Shown: positions 8,066-16,752 of the stretch, one piece after another
Position numbering within the stretch: position 1 is the stretch's first letter
Layout of the letters: each line of letters opens with the position of its first letter
DNA from: Ectobacillus ponti
Lineage (GTDB): Bacteria; Bacillota; Bacilli; Bacillales; Bacillaceae_G
Assembly (NCBI RefSeq): GCF_024294785.1
Contig: NZ_JANCLT010000005.1
Coordinates: forward strand, 1 to 64,000
Reading direction: 5' to 3'
DNA length: 64,000 nucleotides
Program-made: the position numbers and the translations under genes
The notes under the pieces: model-generated
Database searches by the model: none
Told to the model about the DNA's origin: nothing
What the model saw: the letters and a program-made list of their open reading frames with translations, nothing else

Positions 8066-8838
8066 CGCTGCTGCGGGTGGAGAAAGAGGCGAAGACAGCG
8101 GTTGTGACCATTGACAATCCGCCGCTGAATGTAATGTGCAAAGCTGTGCTCGAGGAACTGCGGGATGCCTTCAGAGACTTGGCGGCAGATGCGGATGTGA
8201 ATGCCATTATTTTAACAGGGGCAGGACAGAAGGCCTTCATGGCCGGTGCAGATATTAAAGAATTCCCGCAATGGATCGGCCGTGAGAATCTGAAGGATAT
8301 GTTCCTCGAGACACATGAAATCCTGAATGCGGTCGCTTCTTGCCCGAAGCCTGTAATTGCTGTGCTGAATGGCATTACCTTCGGGGGCGGCTGCGAGCTG
8401 GCGTTAGCCTGCGACTTGCGGATTGCCGAGGAGCATGCGCAAATCGGGCTGCCCGAGATTAAGCTTGGCTTGTTCCCGGGCGGAGGCGGAACACAGCGTC
8501 TGCCGCGTCTGATCGGGGGAGCGAAGGCAAAGGAGCTGATGTTCACAGGCGACCCGATTTCAGCGTCTGAGGCCAAGGCGATTGGCCTCGTGAATCAGGT
8601 GGCTCCAGCCGGGGAGGGGCTCGCGGCAGCGCAAAAGCTGGCCGGCAAAATAAGCGGCTATTCTCTGCAAGCCTTGACCCGGATCAAAAAAGCGGTGGAT
8701 GAAGGAATGAATACAACGCTGCAGCAAGGACTGGTGCGGGAAGCAGAGCTGTTTGAAGAGGTGTTTCAGACAGAAGACATCAAAGAAGGCGTGCAGGCTT
8801 TTCTTGAAAAGCGCCGGCCGGCCTTTACCGGACGATAG
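8062..8838 (+). CDS. Enoyl-CoA hydratase/isomerase family protein
   Basis: The 258-residue crotonase starts at the ATG of an ATGA overlap with the dehydrogenase stop. The oxyanion-hole and active-site segments are GAGQKAFMAGADIKEF (53-68), FGGGCELALACDLRIA (107-122, Glu112) and LPEIKLGLFPGGGGTQRL (130-147, Glu132). Both catalytic glutamates of true enoyl-CoA hydratases are present. It hydrates 2-enoyl-CoA, including the enoyl-CoA expected from the kinase/dehydrogenase pair, to the 3-hydroxyacyl-CoA used by the previous gene product. Confidence 0.93.
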   Translation: MTLLRVEKEAKTAVVTIDNPPLNVMCKAVLEELRDAFRDLAADADVNAIILTGAGQKAFMAGADIKEFPQWIGRENLKDMFLETHEILNAVASCPKPVIAVLNGITFGGGCELALACDLRIAEEHAQIGLPEIKLGLFPGGGGTQRLPRLIGGAKAKELMFTGDPISASEAKAIGLVNQVAPAGEGLAAAQKLAGKISGYSLQALTRIKKAVDEGMNTTLQQGLVREAELFEEVFQTEDIKEGVQAFLEKRRPAFTGR

Positions 8839-8843
8839 GAGGA

Positions 8844-9623
8844 ATGGATATGCAGGCAAGAGAGCTGTTCAATCTAGAAGGCAAGGTTGCCATCGTGACA
8901 GGTGGAGGGCGGGGGCTTGGCGAACAGATGGCCATCGGCCTGGCGGAAAGCGGTGCCCATGTCGTTGTGTGTTCACGGAAGCTGGAGGCATGCGAAGAGG
9001 TGGCGCACACGCTGGAATCACTCGGTGTCGGCACGTTGGCTTTGGCATGCGATATTACAAAGCAGGAGGATGTAGCGCGCGTTGTGGAGGAAACAAAGCG
9101 GAAATTCGGCCATATTGACATTCTCATCAATAACTCCGGCATTTCCTGGGGGGCGCCGGTGGAGGAGTATCCCATCGACCGTTTCAATCAGGTGCTGCAG
9201 GTGAATGTTGCGGGTTTGTTCATGATGACGCAGGCTGCAGGAAAAGAAATGCTTGCCCGCCGGTACGGCCGGATTGTAAACATTGCATCTGTAGCGGGGC
9301 TTGTCGGCCAGGATCCGCGTGTCCTGAACGCTGTCGGCTACAGCGCCAGCAAAGGGGCTGTGCTTTCCTTAACAAAGGACTTGGCTGTAAAATGGGCACC
9401 ATACGGCATTACTGTAAATGCGCTGGCACCGGGGTTCTTCCCGTCGCGCATGGCGGATGCAATTATTGGGCGGGCCGGCGGGAGCATTACAAGCGGTGTG
9501 CCGATGGGCCGTCTGGGCGGTGCCGACGATTTGAAAGGGGCTGCATTATTTTTTGCATCTGATGCATCAAAATACGTAACGGGACAAATCCTTGCCGTGG
9601 ATGGCGGCGCAACAGCCATGTGA
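8844..9623 (+). CDS. SDR family oxidoreductase
   Basis: This 259-residue short-chain dehydrogenase begins 6 bases after the hydratase stop; SD is ATAGGAGGAA. It has TGGGRGLG (19-26, cofactor), NNSG (97-100), Ser149, and YSASK with Tyr166 and Lys170. The C-terminal ILAVDGGATAM is typical of the FabG/gluconate-dehydrogenase-like group. Arg45 after the second strand suggests NADP preference. It is the last gene of the operon. By analogy with LvaD it could interconvert 4-keto- and 4-hydroxyacyl-CoA, but other ketone or alcohol substrates are equally possible. Confidence 0.88.
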   Translation: MDMQARELFNLEGKVAIVTGGGRGLGEQMAIGLAESGAHVVVCSRKLEACEEVAHTLESLGVGTLALACDITKQEDVARVVEETKRKFGHIDILINNSGISWGAPVEEYPIDRFNQVLQVNVAGLFMMTQAAGKEMLARRYGRIVNIASVAGLVGQDPRVLNAVGYSASKGAVLSLTKDLAVKWAPYGITVNALAPGFFPSRMADAIIGRAGGSITSGVPMGRLGGADDLKGAALFFASDASKYVTGQILAVDGGATAM

Positions 9624-9636
9624 GAATGCGGAAAAA

Positions 9637-9651
9637 TATTTTTTGAAAATA
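9637..9651. promoter_or_regulatory. CodY-box-like sequence
   Basis: TATTTTTTGAAAATA matches the CodY consensus AATTTTCWGAAAATT at 12 of 15 positions. It lies just after the SDR stop and about 280 bases upstream of sucC. codY itself is in this window at 19,732. The AT-rich setting makes chance matches likely. Confidence 0.25.
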
Positions 9652-9659
9652 GTGTATGA

Positions 9660-9698
9660 GGAGAAGGGCGGAGAAGTGATCCGGCCTTCTTCTATTTC
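9660..9698 (+). terminator. Terminator of the acyl-CoA operon
   Basis: A 9-bp stem with one mismatch (9663-9671 with 9681-9689) is followed by the pyrimidine-rich TTCTATTTCT. It ends the nine-gene operon before sucC. The rest of the 293-base gap to sucC is AT-rich and contains the sucC promoter. Confidence 0.6.
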
Positions 9699-9837
9699 TG
9701 CCGTCAGGAAAAGTCGAAACGTCATGGAAAAACAAAATTTTTATGTAAGAGGATTGTCAGATAAACGCTATTTTGGCAAGTATTTTTTCGTTCCAGCCTG
9801 CAAATATTATTTGAATATTCCTATTTTGTACACTTTC

Positions 9838-9867
9838 TTGTAGACAGGCATTCCATAGTTTTATACA
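9838..9867 (+). promoter_or_regulatory. Possible sigma-A promoter of sucCD
   Basis: TTGTAG (9838-9843) and TATACA (9862-9867) are separated by 18 bases, about 40-50 bases upstream of the sucC ribosome site. The -35 is imperfect. Confidence 0.4.
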
Positions 9868-9916
9868 ATGAGAACGTAGTGTTTTTCACATGCTAAATGC
9901 GGGGAGGATGGGAACC

Positions 9917-11077
9917 ATGAATATCCATGAGTATCAAGGAAAAGAAATCCTTAGAAGCTATGGGGTAAGCGTTCCTAATGGAAAGGTTGCTTTCACAGTA
10001 GAGGAAGCTGTTGAAGCTGCAAAGGAATTAGGGACTCAAGTATGTGTAGTGAAAGCGCAAATCCACGCGGGCGGACGGGGGAAGGCCGGCGGTGTAAAGG
10101 TAGCGAAAAACCTTGACGAGGTTCGTACATATGCGGAAAACATCTTGGGCGCTACGCTTGTCACTCATCAAACAGGTCCTGAAGGAAAAGAAGTTAAGCG
10201 CTTACTTATCGAAGAAGGCTGCGATATTAAAAAGGAATACTACGTCGGCTTGGTGCTTGACCGCGCGACTTCCCAAGTGGTGCTGATGGCATCCGAAGAG
10301 GGCGGCACTGAGATTGAAGAAGTGGCAGAACAGACACCAGAAAAGATTTTCAAAGAATACATTGATCCGGCAGTCGGCCTGCAGGCGTTCCAAGCGCGCC
10401 GCATTGCTTTCAACATCAACATCCCGAATGAACTGGTCGGACAAGCTGTCAAGTTCATGACAAGCCTGTACCAGGCGTTTGTAGAAAAAGACTGCTCGAT
10501 TGCAGAAATCAATCCGCTCGTTGTTACAGGCGACGGCAAGGTAATGGCATTGGATGCAAAGCTGAACTTTGATTCCAATGCACTGTACCGCCATAAGGAT
10601 ATTGTGGCGCTTCGCGACCTGGATGAAGAAGATCCGAAGGAAATTGAAGCATCCAAGTATGACCTGAACTACATCTCTCTTGATGGCAACATCGGCTGTA
10701 TGGTTAACGGCGCAGGCTTGGCAATGGCAACAATGGACATCATCAAGCACTATGGCGGCGACCCTGCGAACTTCCTGGATGTCGGCGGCGGCGCAACAGC
10801 TGAAAAGGTGACGGAAGCATTTAAAATCATCCTGTCTGACCAGAATGTAAAAGGCATTTTCGTTAACATCTTCGGCGGCATCATGAAGTGTGATGTAATC
10901 GCGCAGGGCGTGGTGGAAGCGACAAAGCAGGTGGGCCTTGAGTTGCCGCTTGTTGTACGCCTGGAAGGCACGAACGTGGAGCTTGGCAAGCAAATTTTGA
11001 ATGAATCCGGCTTAAACATTACAGCTGCTGAATCAATGGCAGACGGTGCGCAAAAGATTGTTGCGCTTGTAGGCTAA
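9917..11077 (+). CDS. sucC: Succinyl-CoA synthetase (ADP-forming) beta subunit
   Basis: The 386-residue subunit is read from ATG 9917 after GGGGAGG; an in-frame ATG at 9890 lacks a ribosome site. The N-terminus [17 protein letters not shown] is the family signature. An ATP-grasp domain with [13 protein letters not shown] and a C-terminal ligase domain with [12 protein letters not shown] follow. With SucD it makes succinate and ATP from succinyl-CoA in the citric acid cycle. sucD follows after 18 bases in the same operon. Confidence 0.97.
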   Translation: MNIHEYQGKEILRSYGVSVPNGKVAFTVEEAVEAAKELGTQVCVVKAQIHAGGRGKAGGVKVAKNLDEVRTYAENILGATLVTHQTGPEGKEVKRLLIEEGCDIKKEYYVGLVLDRATSQVVLMASEEGGTEIEEVAEQTPEKIFKEYIDPAVGLQAFQARRIAFNINIPNELVGQAVKFMTSLYQAFVEKDCSIAEINPLVVTGDGKVMALDAKLNFDSNALYRHKDIVALRDLDEEDPKEIEASKYDLNYISLDGNIGCMVNGAGLAMATMDIIKHYGGDPANFLDVGGGATAEKVTEAFKIILSDQNVKGIFVNIFGGIMKCDVIAQGVVEATKQVGLELPLVVRLEGTNVELGKQILNESGLNITAAESMADGAQKIVALVG

Positions 11078-11095
11078 GGAAGGCGGGGGAGACAG

Positions 11096-11998
11096 ATGAG
11101 CGTATTTATTAACAAGGATACAAAGGTAATTGTACAAGGTATCACGGGGAAACAAGGTTTGTTCCATGCGACACAAATGCTGGAGTACGGCACACAAATC
11201 GTGGGCGGCACATCTCCAGGCAAGGGTGGCACCGAAGTGATCGGTGTGCCTGTCTTCAACACGGTCGAAGAAGCGGTACAGGCAACTGGCGCCAATGCTT
11301 CTGTTATCTATGTTCCGCCGGCATTTGCGGCAGATTCCATTATGGAAGCTGTTGATGCGGAGCTTGACCTTGTGGTATGCATCACAGAAGGCATCCCGGT
11401 GCTTGACATGGTGAAAGTGAAGAAGTACATGGCCGGCAAGAAAACACGCTTGGTTGGTCCAAACTGCCCGGGTGTGATTACACCTGAAGAGTGCAAAATC
11501 GGCATCATGCCTGGCTACATCCATATGAAGGGCCATGTCGGCATCGTATCCCGCTCCGGCACCCTGACATATGAAGCTGTGCATCAGCTGACACAAGCAG
11601 GGATTGGTCAGTCCACGGCTGTCGGCATCGGCGGCGACCCGGTGAACGGCACAAACTTCATCGATGTGCTGAAGGCGTTCAATGAGGATCCGGAAACACA
11701 TGCGGTCATCATGATCGGCGAAATCGGCGGCACGGCTGAAGAAGAAGCTGCTGAGTGGGTAAAAGCGAACATGACAAAGCCGGTTGTCGGCTTCATCGGC
11801 GGCCAGACTGCGCCTGCAGGAAAGCGTATGGGCCATGCCGGCGCCATCATTTCCGGCGGCAAAGGCACAGCTGCAGAGAAGATTAAGACCATGGAAGAGT
11901 GCGGCATTAAAGTTGCTGAAACTCCATCTGTTATGGGCGAAACCTTAATTGCTGTACTGAAGGAAAAGGGACTGTTTGAAACTTGTAAAGTAAATTAA
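11096..11998 (+). CDS. sucD: Succinyl-CoA synthetase alpha subunit
   Basis: The 300-residue subunit has the N-terminal CoA-binding Rossmann fold (QGITGKQG, 14-21), [10 protein letters not shown] (121-130), SRSGTLTYE (152-160), and the phosphorylated histidine His247 in [14 protein letters not shown]. It carries the phosphohistidine intermediate and binds CoA. It is followed directly by a strong terminator, so sucCD form a two-gene operon as in other Bacillus. Confidence 0.97.
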   Translation: MSVFINKDTKVIVQGITGKQGLFHATQMLEYGTQIVGGTSPGKGGTEVIGVPVFNTVEEAVQATGANASVIYVPPAFAADSIMEAVDAELDLVVCITEGIPVLDMVKVKKYMAGKKTRLVGPNCPGVITPEECKIGIMPGYIHMKGHVGIVSRSGTLTYEAVHQLTQAGIGQSTAVGIGGDPVNGTNFIDVLKAFNEDPETHAVIMIGEIGGTAEEEAAEWVKANMTKPVVGFIGGQTAPAGKRMGHAGAIISGGKGTAAEKIKTMEECGIKVAETPSVMGETLIAVLKEKGLFETCKVN

Positions 11999-12004
11999 GG
12001 CGGC

Positions 12005-12047
12005 AGAAGGACACTCCTGGGACAGGGGTGCCCTTCTTCGCTTTTCC
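12005..12047 (+). terminator. Terminator of sucCD
   Basis: A 12-bp stem with one mismatch and one wobble (12006-12017 with 12025-12036) precedes TTCGCTTTTCC, just after the sucD stop. Confidence 0.75.
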
Positions 12048-12076
12048 TTGTTGGCATCATATTTAAGGAGGCGCGT

Positions 12077-12946
12077 ATGAAACAAGAAAGGCTGCTTCAT
12101 GTACACTGGGCTTTGTTTGACAATCACAAGGCAATGCAACGGCTTATGCAGTGGGATCCGGACTTGCAGCAGGTATACACACAGTCACCCTCTGGTCTCC
12201 AAACACTCCTTATGCTATCTCCACGCCAGGCGCAGGCGCTGTTTTACTGCCTGCACCATATTCCTCTTTCCTCCATTATAAGCCAGCTTCAGTGTGAGCA
12301 AATCTTTTATGTGACAATTTGGGATGCGGATTATCCCGCACTTCTGCAGCAAATCTATGACCCTCCGTTTATTTTGTACGGCAAGGGAAGCCGCAATCTG
12401 CTGCAGCATGCTTGCAAGCTGGCGGTGGTGGGCACACGGACGCCTTCCTCATATGGAATGGCCAGCTTACAAGGGATTCTTCGAGACCTGCTGCAGTACG
12501 ATGTGCTCATTGTCAGTGGAATGGCCAACGGCATCGATACAGCAGCGCACCGTCTTGCTTTAGAACAAAAAAAACCGACAATTGCCGTATTGGGCGGCGG
12601 TTTTCGGTATATTTATCCGCAGACGAATTATACTGTATTAAAAAAGTGGCAGGCTCTTCTCCTGTTGCTGAGTGAGTACCCGCCGCATGTGAGACCGCAA
12701 AAATGGCATTTTCCGAAGCGGAACCGAATCATCAGCGGATTGTCCCAAGGGGTGCTTGTTGCAGAAGCAAAGGAAAGGAGCGGGTCACTTATCACGGCCG
12801 ACTGCGCCTTGGAGCAGAATAGGGAGCTGTTTGCTGTTCCGGGGCCTCCGTTCCTGCCCACGGCAGCGGGTCCGAACCGTCTCATTCAGCAGGGAGCCAA
12901 GCTGGTTATGAATGCGGCAGATATAATAGAAGAATTGTGGAATTAG
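12077..12946 (+). CDS. dprA: DNA-processing protein DprA (Smf)
   Basis: The 289-residue protein starts after AAGGAGGCG. The Rossmann-like DprA domain shows VVGTRTPSSYG, SGMANGIDTAAH, the long motif FPKRNRIISGLS...LVAEA..RSGSLITA, and FAVPGPP. It loads RecA on incoming single-stranded DNA during transformation. A short N-terminal helical region precedes the fold; no C-terminal winged-helix extension is present, as in B. subtilis Smf. Its location between sucD and topA is the usual Bacillus order. It appears monocistronic, since topA has its own promoter. Confidence 0.95.
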   Translation: MKQERLLHVHWALFDNHKAMQRLMQWDPDLQQVYTQSPSGLQTLLMLSPRQAQALFYCLHHIPLSSIISQLQCEQIFYVTIWDADYPALLQQIYDPPFILYGKGSRNLLQHACKLAVVGTRTPSSYGMASLQGILRDLLQYDVLIVSGMANGIDTAAHRLALEQKKPTIAVLGGGFRYIYPQTNYTVLKKWQALLLLLSEYPPHVRPQKWHFPKRNRIISGLSQGVLVAEAKERSGSLITADCALEQNRELFAVPGPPFLPTAAGPNRLIQQGAKLVMNAADIIEELWN

Positions 12947-13030
12947 CAGGATTTGGTCGAATTACATCTTTTTGAAAGAGAACAGTTGACAATAGTAGCA
13001 TGCCTTATGGTATTTTATACTCATTATAGA

Positions 13031-13059
13031 TTGACAAACGAAATGAGAATCCATAATAT
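13031..13059 (+). promoter_or_regulatory. Sigma-A promoter of topA
   Basis: TTGACA (13031-13036), a 17-base spacer and TAATAT (13054-13059) form a near-consensus promoter. Transcription would start about 13,066, leaving a leader of about 157 bases before the topA start. A second TTGACA at 12986-12991 has a poorer -10. Confidence 0.75.
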
Positions 13060-13101
13060 TAGTCAATGACTTGTATCATCCTGTATATCATATAGACAAG
13101 T

Positions 13102-13156
13102 GTCCCCTGCTGATGGACAAGGAGCGGGCTGCTGGTGCATCGCGGGGGACTTTTTT
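13102..13156 (+). terminator. Terminator hairpin inside the topA leader
   Basis: GTCCCC (13102-13107) pairs with GGGGAC (13145-13150), with GATG/CATC pairing inside, followed by six T (13151-13156). It lies between the topA promoter and topA. It could attenuate topA or end a separate RNA of about 90 nt. Confidence 0.55.
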
Positions 13157-13222
13157 ATACAAATAGCTGTATTTCACGACTACATAACAAGAGTTGAATC
13201 CACCTCTCAAGGAGGCATAAGC

Positions 13223-15301
13223 ATGTCGGAGTATCTCGTAATTGTCGAATCGCCTTCTAAAGCGAAAACGATAGAAAAATATTTAGGCAAAAAATATAAA
13301 GTAGTAGCGTCCATGGGGCACGTTCGCGATTTGCCAAAGAGTCAAATGGGAATTGAGGTCAAGCATAACTTTGAACCGAAGTATATTACCATCCGCGGCA
13401 AAGGGCCTGTGCTGAAGGAATTGAAGAGTGCAGCCAAAAAGGCAAAGAAAGTGTTTCTGGCGGCTGACCCGGACCGCGAAGGGGAAGCGATTGCCTGGCA
13501 TTTGGCGCATACGTTGAATGTGGACACAGCCTCGGATTGCCGGGTTGTCTTCAATGAAATTACAAAAGATGCGGTTAAGGAGTCCTTTAAGAAGCCGCGG
13601 GCCATCAATATGGATCTCGTGGATGCGCAGCAGGCGCGCCGTGTGCTGGACCGTCTGGTCGGCTATAATATCAGCCCTTTATTATGGAAGAAAGTGAAAA
13701 AGGGCTTGAGCGCCGGACGGGTGCAGTCAGTGGCGGTCCGTCTCATTATTGAGCGCGAAAAGGAAATTCAGGCCTTTGTGCCCGAAGAGTTCTGGACAGT
13801 GAAAACAGAGCTTGTGAAGGGCAAGGATGTGTTTGAAGCATCCTTTTACGGTGTGGACGGGGCCAAGGTCGAGTTGACCAATGAGCAGCAGGTGCAGGAC
13901 ATTCTGGCGAAGCTGCAGGGGAATGCGTTTACAGTTGAAAATGTAGTACGGAAAGAACGAAAGCGGAACCCGGCTTTGCCGTTTACAACCTCGTCCCTCC
14001 AACAGGAGGCTGCGCGCAAGCTGAACATGCGCGCGAAAAAAACAATGATGATCGCCCAGCAGCTGTATGAAGGCATTGAGCTTGGCAAGCAGGGTTCAAC
14101 AGGCTTGATCACTTATATGCGTACAGACTCCACACGCATTTCGGAAACAGCCCAAAAGGAAGCGCGTGCCTATATTGAGGAAGTATACGGAGCGGATTAC
14201 GCGGCGACGGAAGCACGAAAGGAAGTAAAGGGGACCAACGCCCAGGATGCTCACGAAGCAATCCGTCCAACCTCTGCGATGCAAAGGCCCGATGAGCTGA
14301 AGGAGTACTTAAACCGTGATCAATACCGATTGTATAAGCTCATTTGGGAGAGATTTCTTGCAAGTCAGATGGCACCTGCTATAATGGATACGGTAACTGT
14401 TTCTCTCGTGAACAATGGCGTGCAGTTCCGGGCTCACGGCTCTGTAGTCAAGTTTCCGGGCTTCATGAAGGTGTACGTGGAATCCAATGATGAAGGAACA
14501 GAAGAAAAGGACCGCCTCCTGCCGCCGTTGGATTTGCAGGAAACGGTGTATTCCAAGGACATGGATGCCAAACAGCATTTCACACAGCCGCCGCCGCGCT
14601 ACACGGAGGCCCGCCTGGTGAAGACGCTGGAGGAACTGGGCATTGGACGGCCTTCCACATATGTGCCGACCTTGGAAACCATCCAAAAGCGCGGATATGT
14701 GGCGCTTGACAACAAGCGGTTCGTGCCGACAGAGCTGGGGGAGATTGTCACGGAGCTTATGCTGGAGTTTTTCCCTGATATTATCAATATCGAGTTCACC
14801 GCCAACATGGAGAGCAGTTTAGACCAGGTGGAAGAGGGAAAAGCTAATTGGGTCAAGGTCATCGACGAATTCTACCACGGCTTTGAGCAGCATTTGGAGA
14901 AAGCCGAGAAGGAAATGCGCGAGGTGGAGATTAAGGACGAACCTGCCGGTGAAGACTGTGAGCACTGCGGGAACCCGATGGTCTTTAAAATGGGGCGGTA
15001 CGGCAAGTTTATGGCGTGCTCAAACTTCCCGGATTGCCGCAATACAAAGGCAATTGTAAAAGGAATTGGAGTCACGTGCCCGACTTGCGGCGAAGGTGAG
15101 ATTATAGAGCGCCGGAGCAACAAGAAGAAACGGATATTCTATGGCTGCAGCACATACCCTGGCTGTGAGTTTTTATCCTGGGATAAGCCGGTTGGCCGCA
15201 AGTGTCCAAAGTGTGAGGGGATGCTTGTTGAGAAGAAGCTGAAAAAGGGCGTCCAGGTGCAGTGTGTTTCTTGCGATTATGAAGAGGAACAACAAATGTG
15301 A
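13223..15301 (+). CDS. topA: DNA topoisomerase I
   Basis: This 692-residue type IA topoisomerase starts at ATG 13223 after AAGGAGG. An N-terminal TOPRIM domain begins [13 protein letters not shown] and includes [13 protein letters not shown]. Catalytic Tyr298 is in [11 protein letters not shown]. Three C-terminal zinc-ribbon units carry [29 protein letters not shown] and CPKCEGM/CVSC. It relaxes negative supercoils. The stop codon lies inside the terminator stem that follows. Confidence 0.97.
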   Translation: MSEYLVIVESPSKAKTIEKYLGKKYKVVASMGHVRDLPKSQMGIEVKHNFEPKYITIRGKGPVLKELKSAAKKAKKVFLAADPDREGEAIAWHLAHTLNVDTASDCRVVFNEITKDAVKESFKKPRAINMDLVDAQQARRVLDRLVGYNISPLLWKKVKKGLSAGRVQSVAVRLIIEREKEIQAFVPEEFWTVKTELVKGKDVFEASFYGVDGAKVELTNEQQVQDILAKLQGNAFTVENVVRKERKRNPALPFTTSSLQQEAARKLNMRAKKTMMIAQQLYEGIELGKQGSTGLITYMRTDSTRISETAQKEARAYIEEVYGADYAATEARKEVKGTNAQDAHEAIRPTSAMQRPDELKEYLNRDQYRLYKLIWERFLASQMAPAIMDTVTVSLVNNGVQFRAHGSVVKFPGFMKVYVESNDEGTEEKDRLLPPLDLQETVYSKDMDAKQHFTQPPPRYTEARLVKTLEELGIGRPSTYVPTLETIQKRGYVALDNKRFVPTELGEIVTELMLEFFPDIINIEFTANMESSLDQVEEGKANWVKVIDEFYHGFEQHLEKAEKEMREVEIKDEPAGEDCEHCGNPMVFKMGRYGKFMACSNFPDCRNTKAIVKGIGVTCPTCGEGEIIERRSNKKKRIFYGCSTYPGCEFLSWDKPVGRKCPKCEGMLVEKKLKKGVQVQCVSCDYEEEQQM

Positions 15302-15323
15302 GCAGACATGCTCACATTTTTTT
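15294..15323 (+). terminator. Terminator of topA
   Basis: A perfect 11-bp stem (15294-15304 with 15109+200, that is 15309-15319) with a 4-base loop is followed by T residues to 15323. The topA stop codon (15299-15301) is within the 5' arm. Confidence 0.8.
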
Positions 15324-15340
15324 CGGAGCAAACAAAGATG

Positions 15341-15369
15341 GTGCAGGGGCAGCAGCGAAGCCCCTGCAG
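15341..15369 (+). other. Stem-loop in the trmFO leader
   Basis: GTGCAGGGGC (15341-15350) and GCCCCTGCAG (15360-15369) form a stem of at least nine perfect base pairs around a 9-base loop. It ends only 2 to 3 bases before the trmFO Shine-Dalgarno region (about 15372-15379). There is no T-run, so it is not a terminator. Confidence 0.5.
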
Positions 15370-15384
15370 GATGAGGTGGATCAT

Positions 15385-16686
15385 ATGGAGCAAGTGGTAA
15401 ATGTAATTGGAGCCGGTTTGGCTGGCAGCGAGGCTGCTTATCAGATTGCCAAACGCGGTGTGAAGGTAAAGCTGTATGAGATGCGTCCGGTCAAGCAAAC
15501 GCCGGCTCACCACACAGATAAATTTGCGGAGCTGGTGTGCAGCAACTCGCTGCGGGCCAATGCGCTGACCAATGCAGTCGGGGTCATTAAAGAAGAGATG
15601 CGGCAATTGGATTCGGTAATCATCCGCGCAGCTGACGAATGTGCGGTTCCGGCAGGCGGCGCCTTGGCAGTGGACCGCCATGAATTTGCGGCAAAGGTGA
15701 CAGAGTATGTGAAGAATCACCCAAACGTGACGGTAATCAATGAGGAGATTACAGAAATCCCGGCGGGGCCGACAGTCATCGCAACAGGCCCGTTGACATC
15801 CAAAGCGCTGTCTGAACAGCTGAAAGCGCTGACGGGGGAAGAGTACTTCTACTTCTATGACGCCGCAGCGCCCATCATTGAAAAAGACAGCATCAATATG
15901 GAGAAGGCATATTTGAAATCCCGCTACGACAAAGGAGAGGCAGCTTACATTAACTGCCCGATGACGGAAGAAGAGTTCAATGCGTTTTACGAGGCTCTGA
16001 TTGCGGCTGAAGTCGTTCCTTTGAAGGAATTTGAAAAGGAAATTTATTTTGAAGGCTGTATGCCGATTGAAGTCATGGCCCAGCGCGGCCGAAAGACAAT
16101 GCTGTTCGGCCCGATGAAGCCGGTGGGTCTGGAGGATCCGCGCACAGGCAAACGGCCGTATGCCGTTGTCCAGCTCCGCCAGGATGATGCGGCCGGCACG
16201 CTGTATAATATGGTCGGCTTCCAAACGCATTTGAAGTGGGGGGCGCAAAAAGAAGTGTTTCGTCTGATTCCGGGCTTGGAGGATGCAGAAATCGTCCGTT
16301 ACGGGGTCATGCACCGCAACACGTTCGTAAATTCACCGAAGCTGCTGCGTCCAACGTATCAATATAAGGAGCGGGACGACTTGTTCTTTGCGGGGCAAAT
16401 GACGGGCGTGGAGGGCTACGTGGAGTCAGCGGCATCCGGATTGCTTGCCGGCATCAATGCGGCGCGCCTGGTGCAAGGGCAGGACATGGTAACACTGCCG
16501 CCGACGACGGCAATGGGAAGTATGGCCCACTACATTACAGCGACAAATGCAAAGACATTCCAGCCAATGAATGCGAATTTTGGCATCTTTGAGCCGCTCG
16601 AAGCAAGAATCAAGTCCAAGCAAGAACGCTATGAAGCATATGCAACGCGCGCCTTAGAAACAATTCGAAATTTTGTAAATATTTAG
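15385..16686 (+). CDS. trmFO: Methylenetetrahydrofolate-tRNA-(uracil-5-)-methyltransferase
   Basis: The 433-residue flavoprotein is called from ATG 15385 after TGAGGTGG; an in-frame ATG at 15298 lies in the topA terminator. N-terminal FAD loop [12 protein letters not shown] (7-18), then YEMRP and [17 protein letters not shown], holding the nucleophile Cys52. The C-terminal half has [16 protein letters not shown]. It makes 5-methyluridine at position 54 of tRNA using methylene-tetrahydrofolate. The order topA-trmFO-xerC is standard in Bacillus. Confidence 0.97.
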   Translation: MEQVVNVIGAGLAGSEAAYQIAKRGVKVKLYEMRPVKQTPAHHTDKFAELVCSNSLRANALTNAVGVIKEEMRQLDSVIIRAADECAVPAGGALAVDRHEFAAKVTEYVKNHPNVTVINEEITEIPAGPTVIATGPLTSKALSEQLKALTGEEYFYFYDAAAPIIEKDSINMEKAYLKSRYDKGEAAYINCPMTEEEFNAFYEALIAAEVVPLKEFEKEIYFEGCMPIEVMAQRGRKTMLFGPMKPVGLEDPRTGKRPYAVVQLRQDDAAGTLYNMVGFQTHLKWGAQKEVFRLIPGLEDAEIVRYGVMHRNTFVNSPKLLRPTYQYKERDDLFFAGQMTGVEGYVESAASGLLAGINAARLVQGQDMVTLPPTTAMGSMAHYITATNAKTFQPMNANFGIFEPLEARIKSKQERYEAYATRALETIRNFVNI

Positions 16687-16700
16687 TCATTTTTATTGCA

Positions 16701-16740
16701 AAGGCTACTGGATTGTGATACGATTTAGTAGCCTTTTATT
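16701..16740 (+). terminator. Terminator between trmFO and xerC
   Basis: AAGGCTACT (16701-16709) pairs perfectly with AGTAGCCTT (16727-16735), followed by TTTTATT. It abuts the xerC ribosome site (16741-16747), so xerC is reached by read-through or from a promoter not identified here. Confidence 0.7.
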
Positions 16741-16752
16741 GGGGTGGAAATG

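Noticed and set aside
13066-13095. A 9-codon leader peptide (MTCIILYII) in the topA leader
   Set aside because: It has no Shine-Dalgarno and starts at the predicted transcription start; a short open frame here is expected by chance.
13102-13156. T-box riboswitch before topA, suggested by TGGTGCATCGCG near a terminator
   Set aside because: The T-box core TGGNACCGCG is not matched, no specifier loop is evident, and topA is not an expected T-box target.
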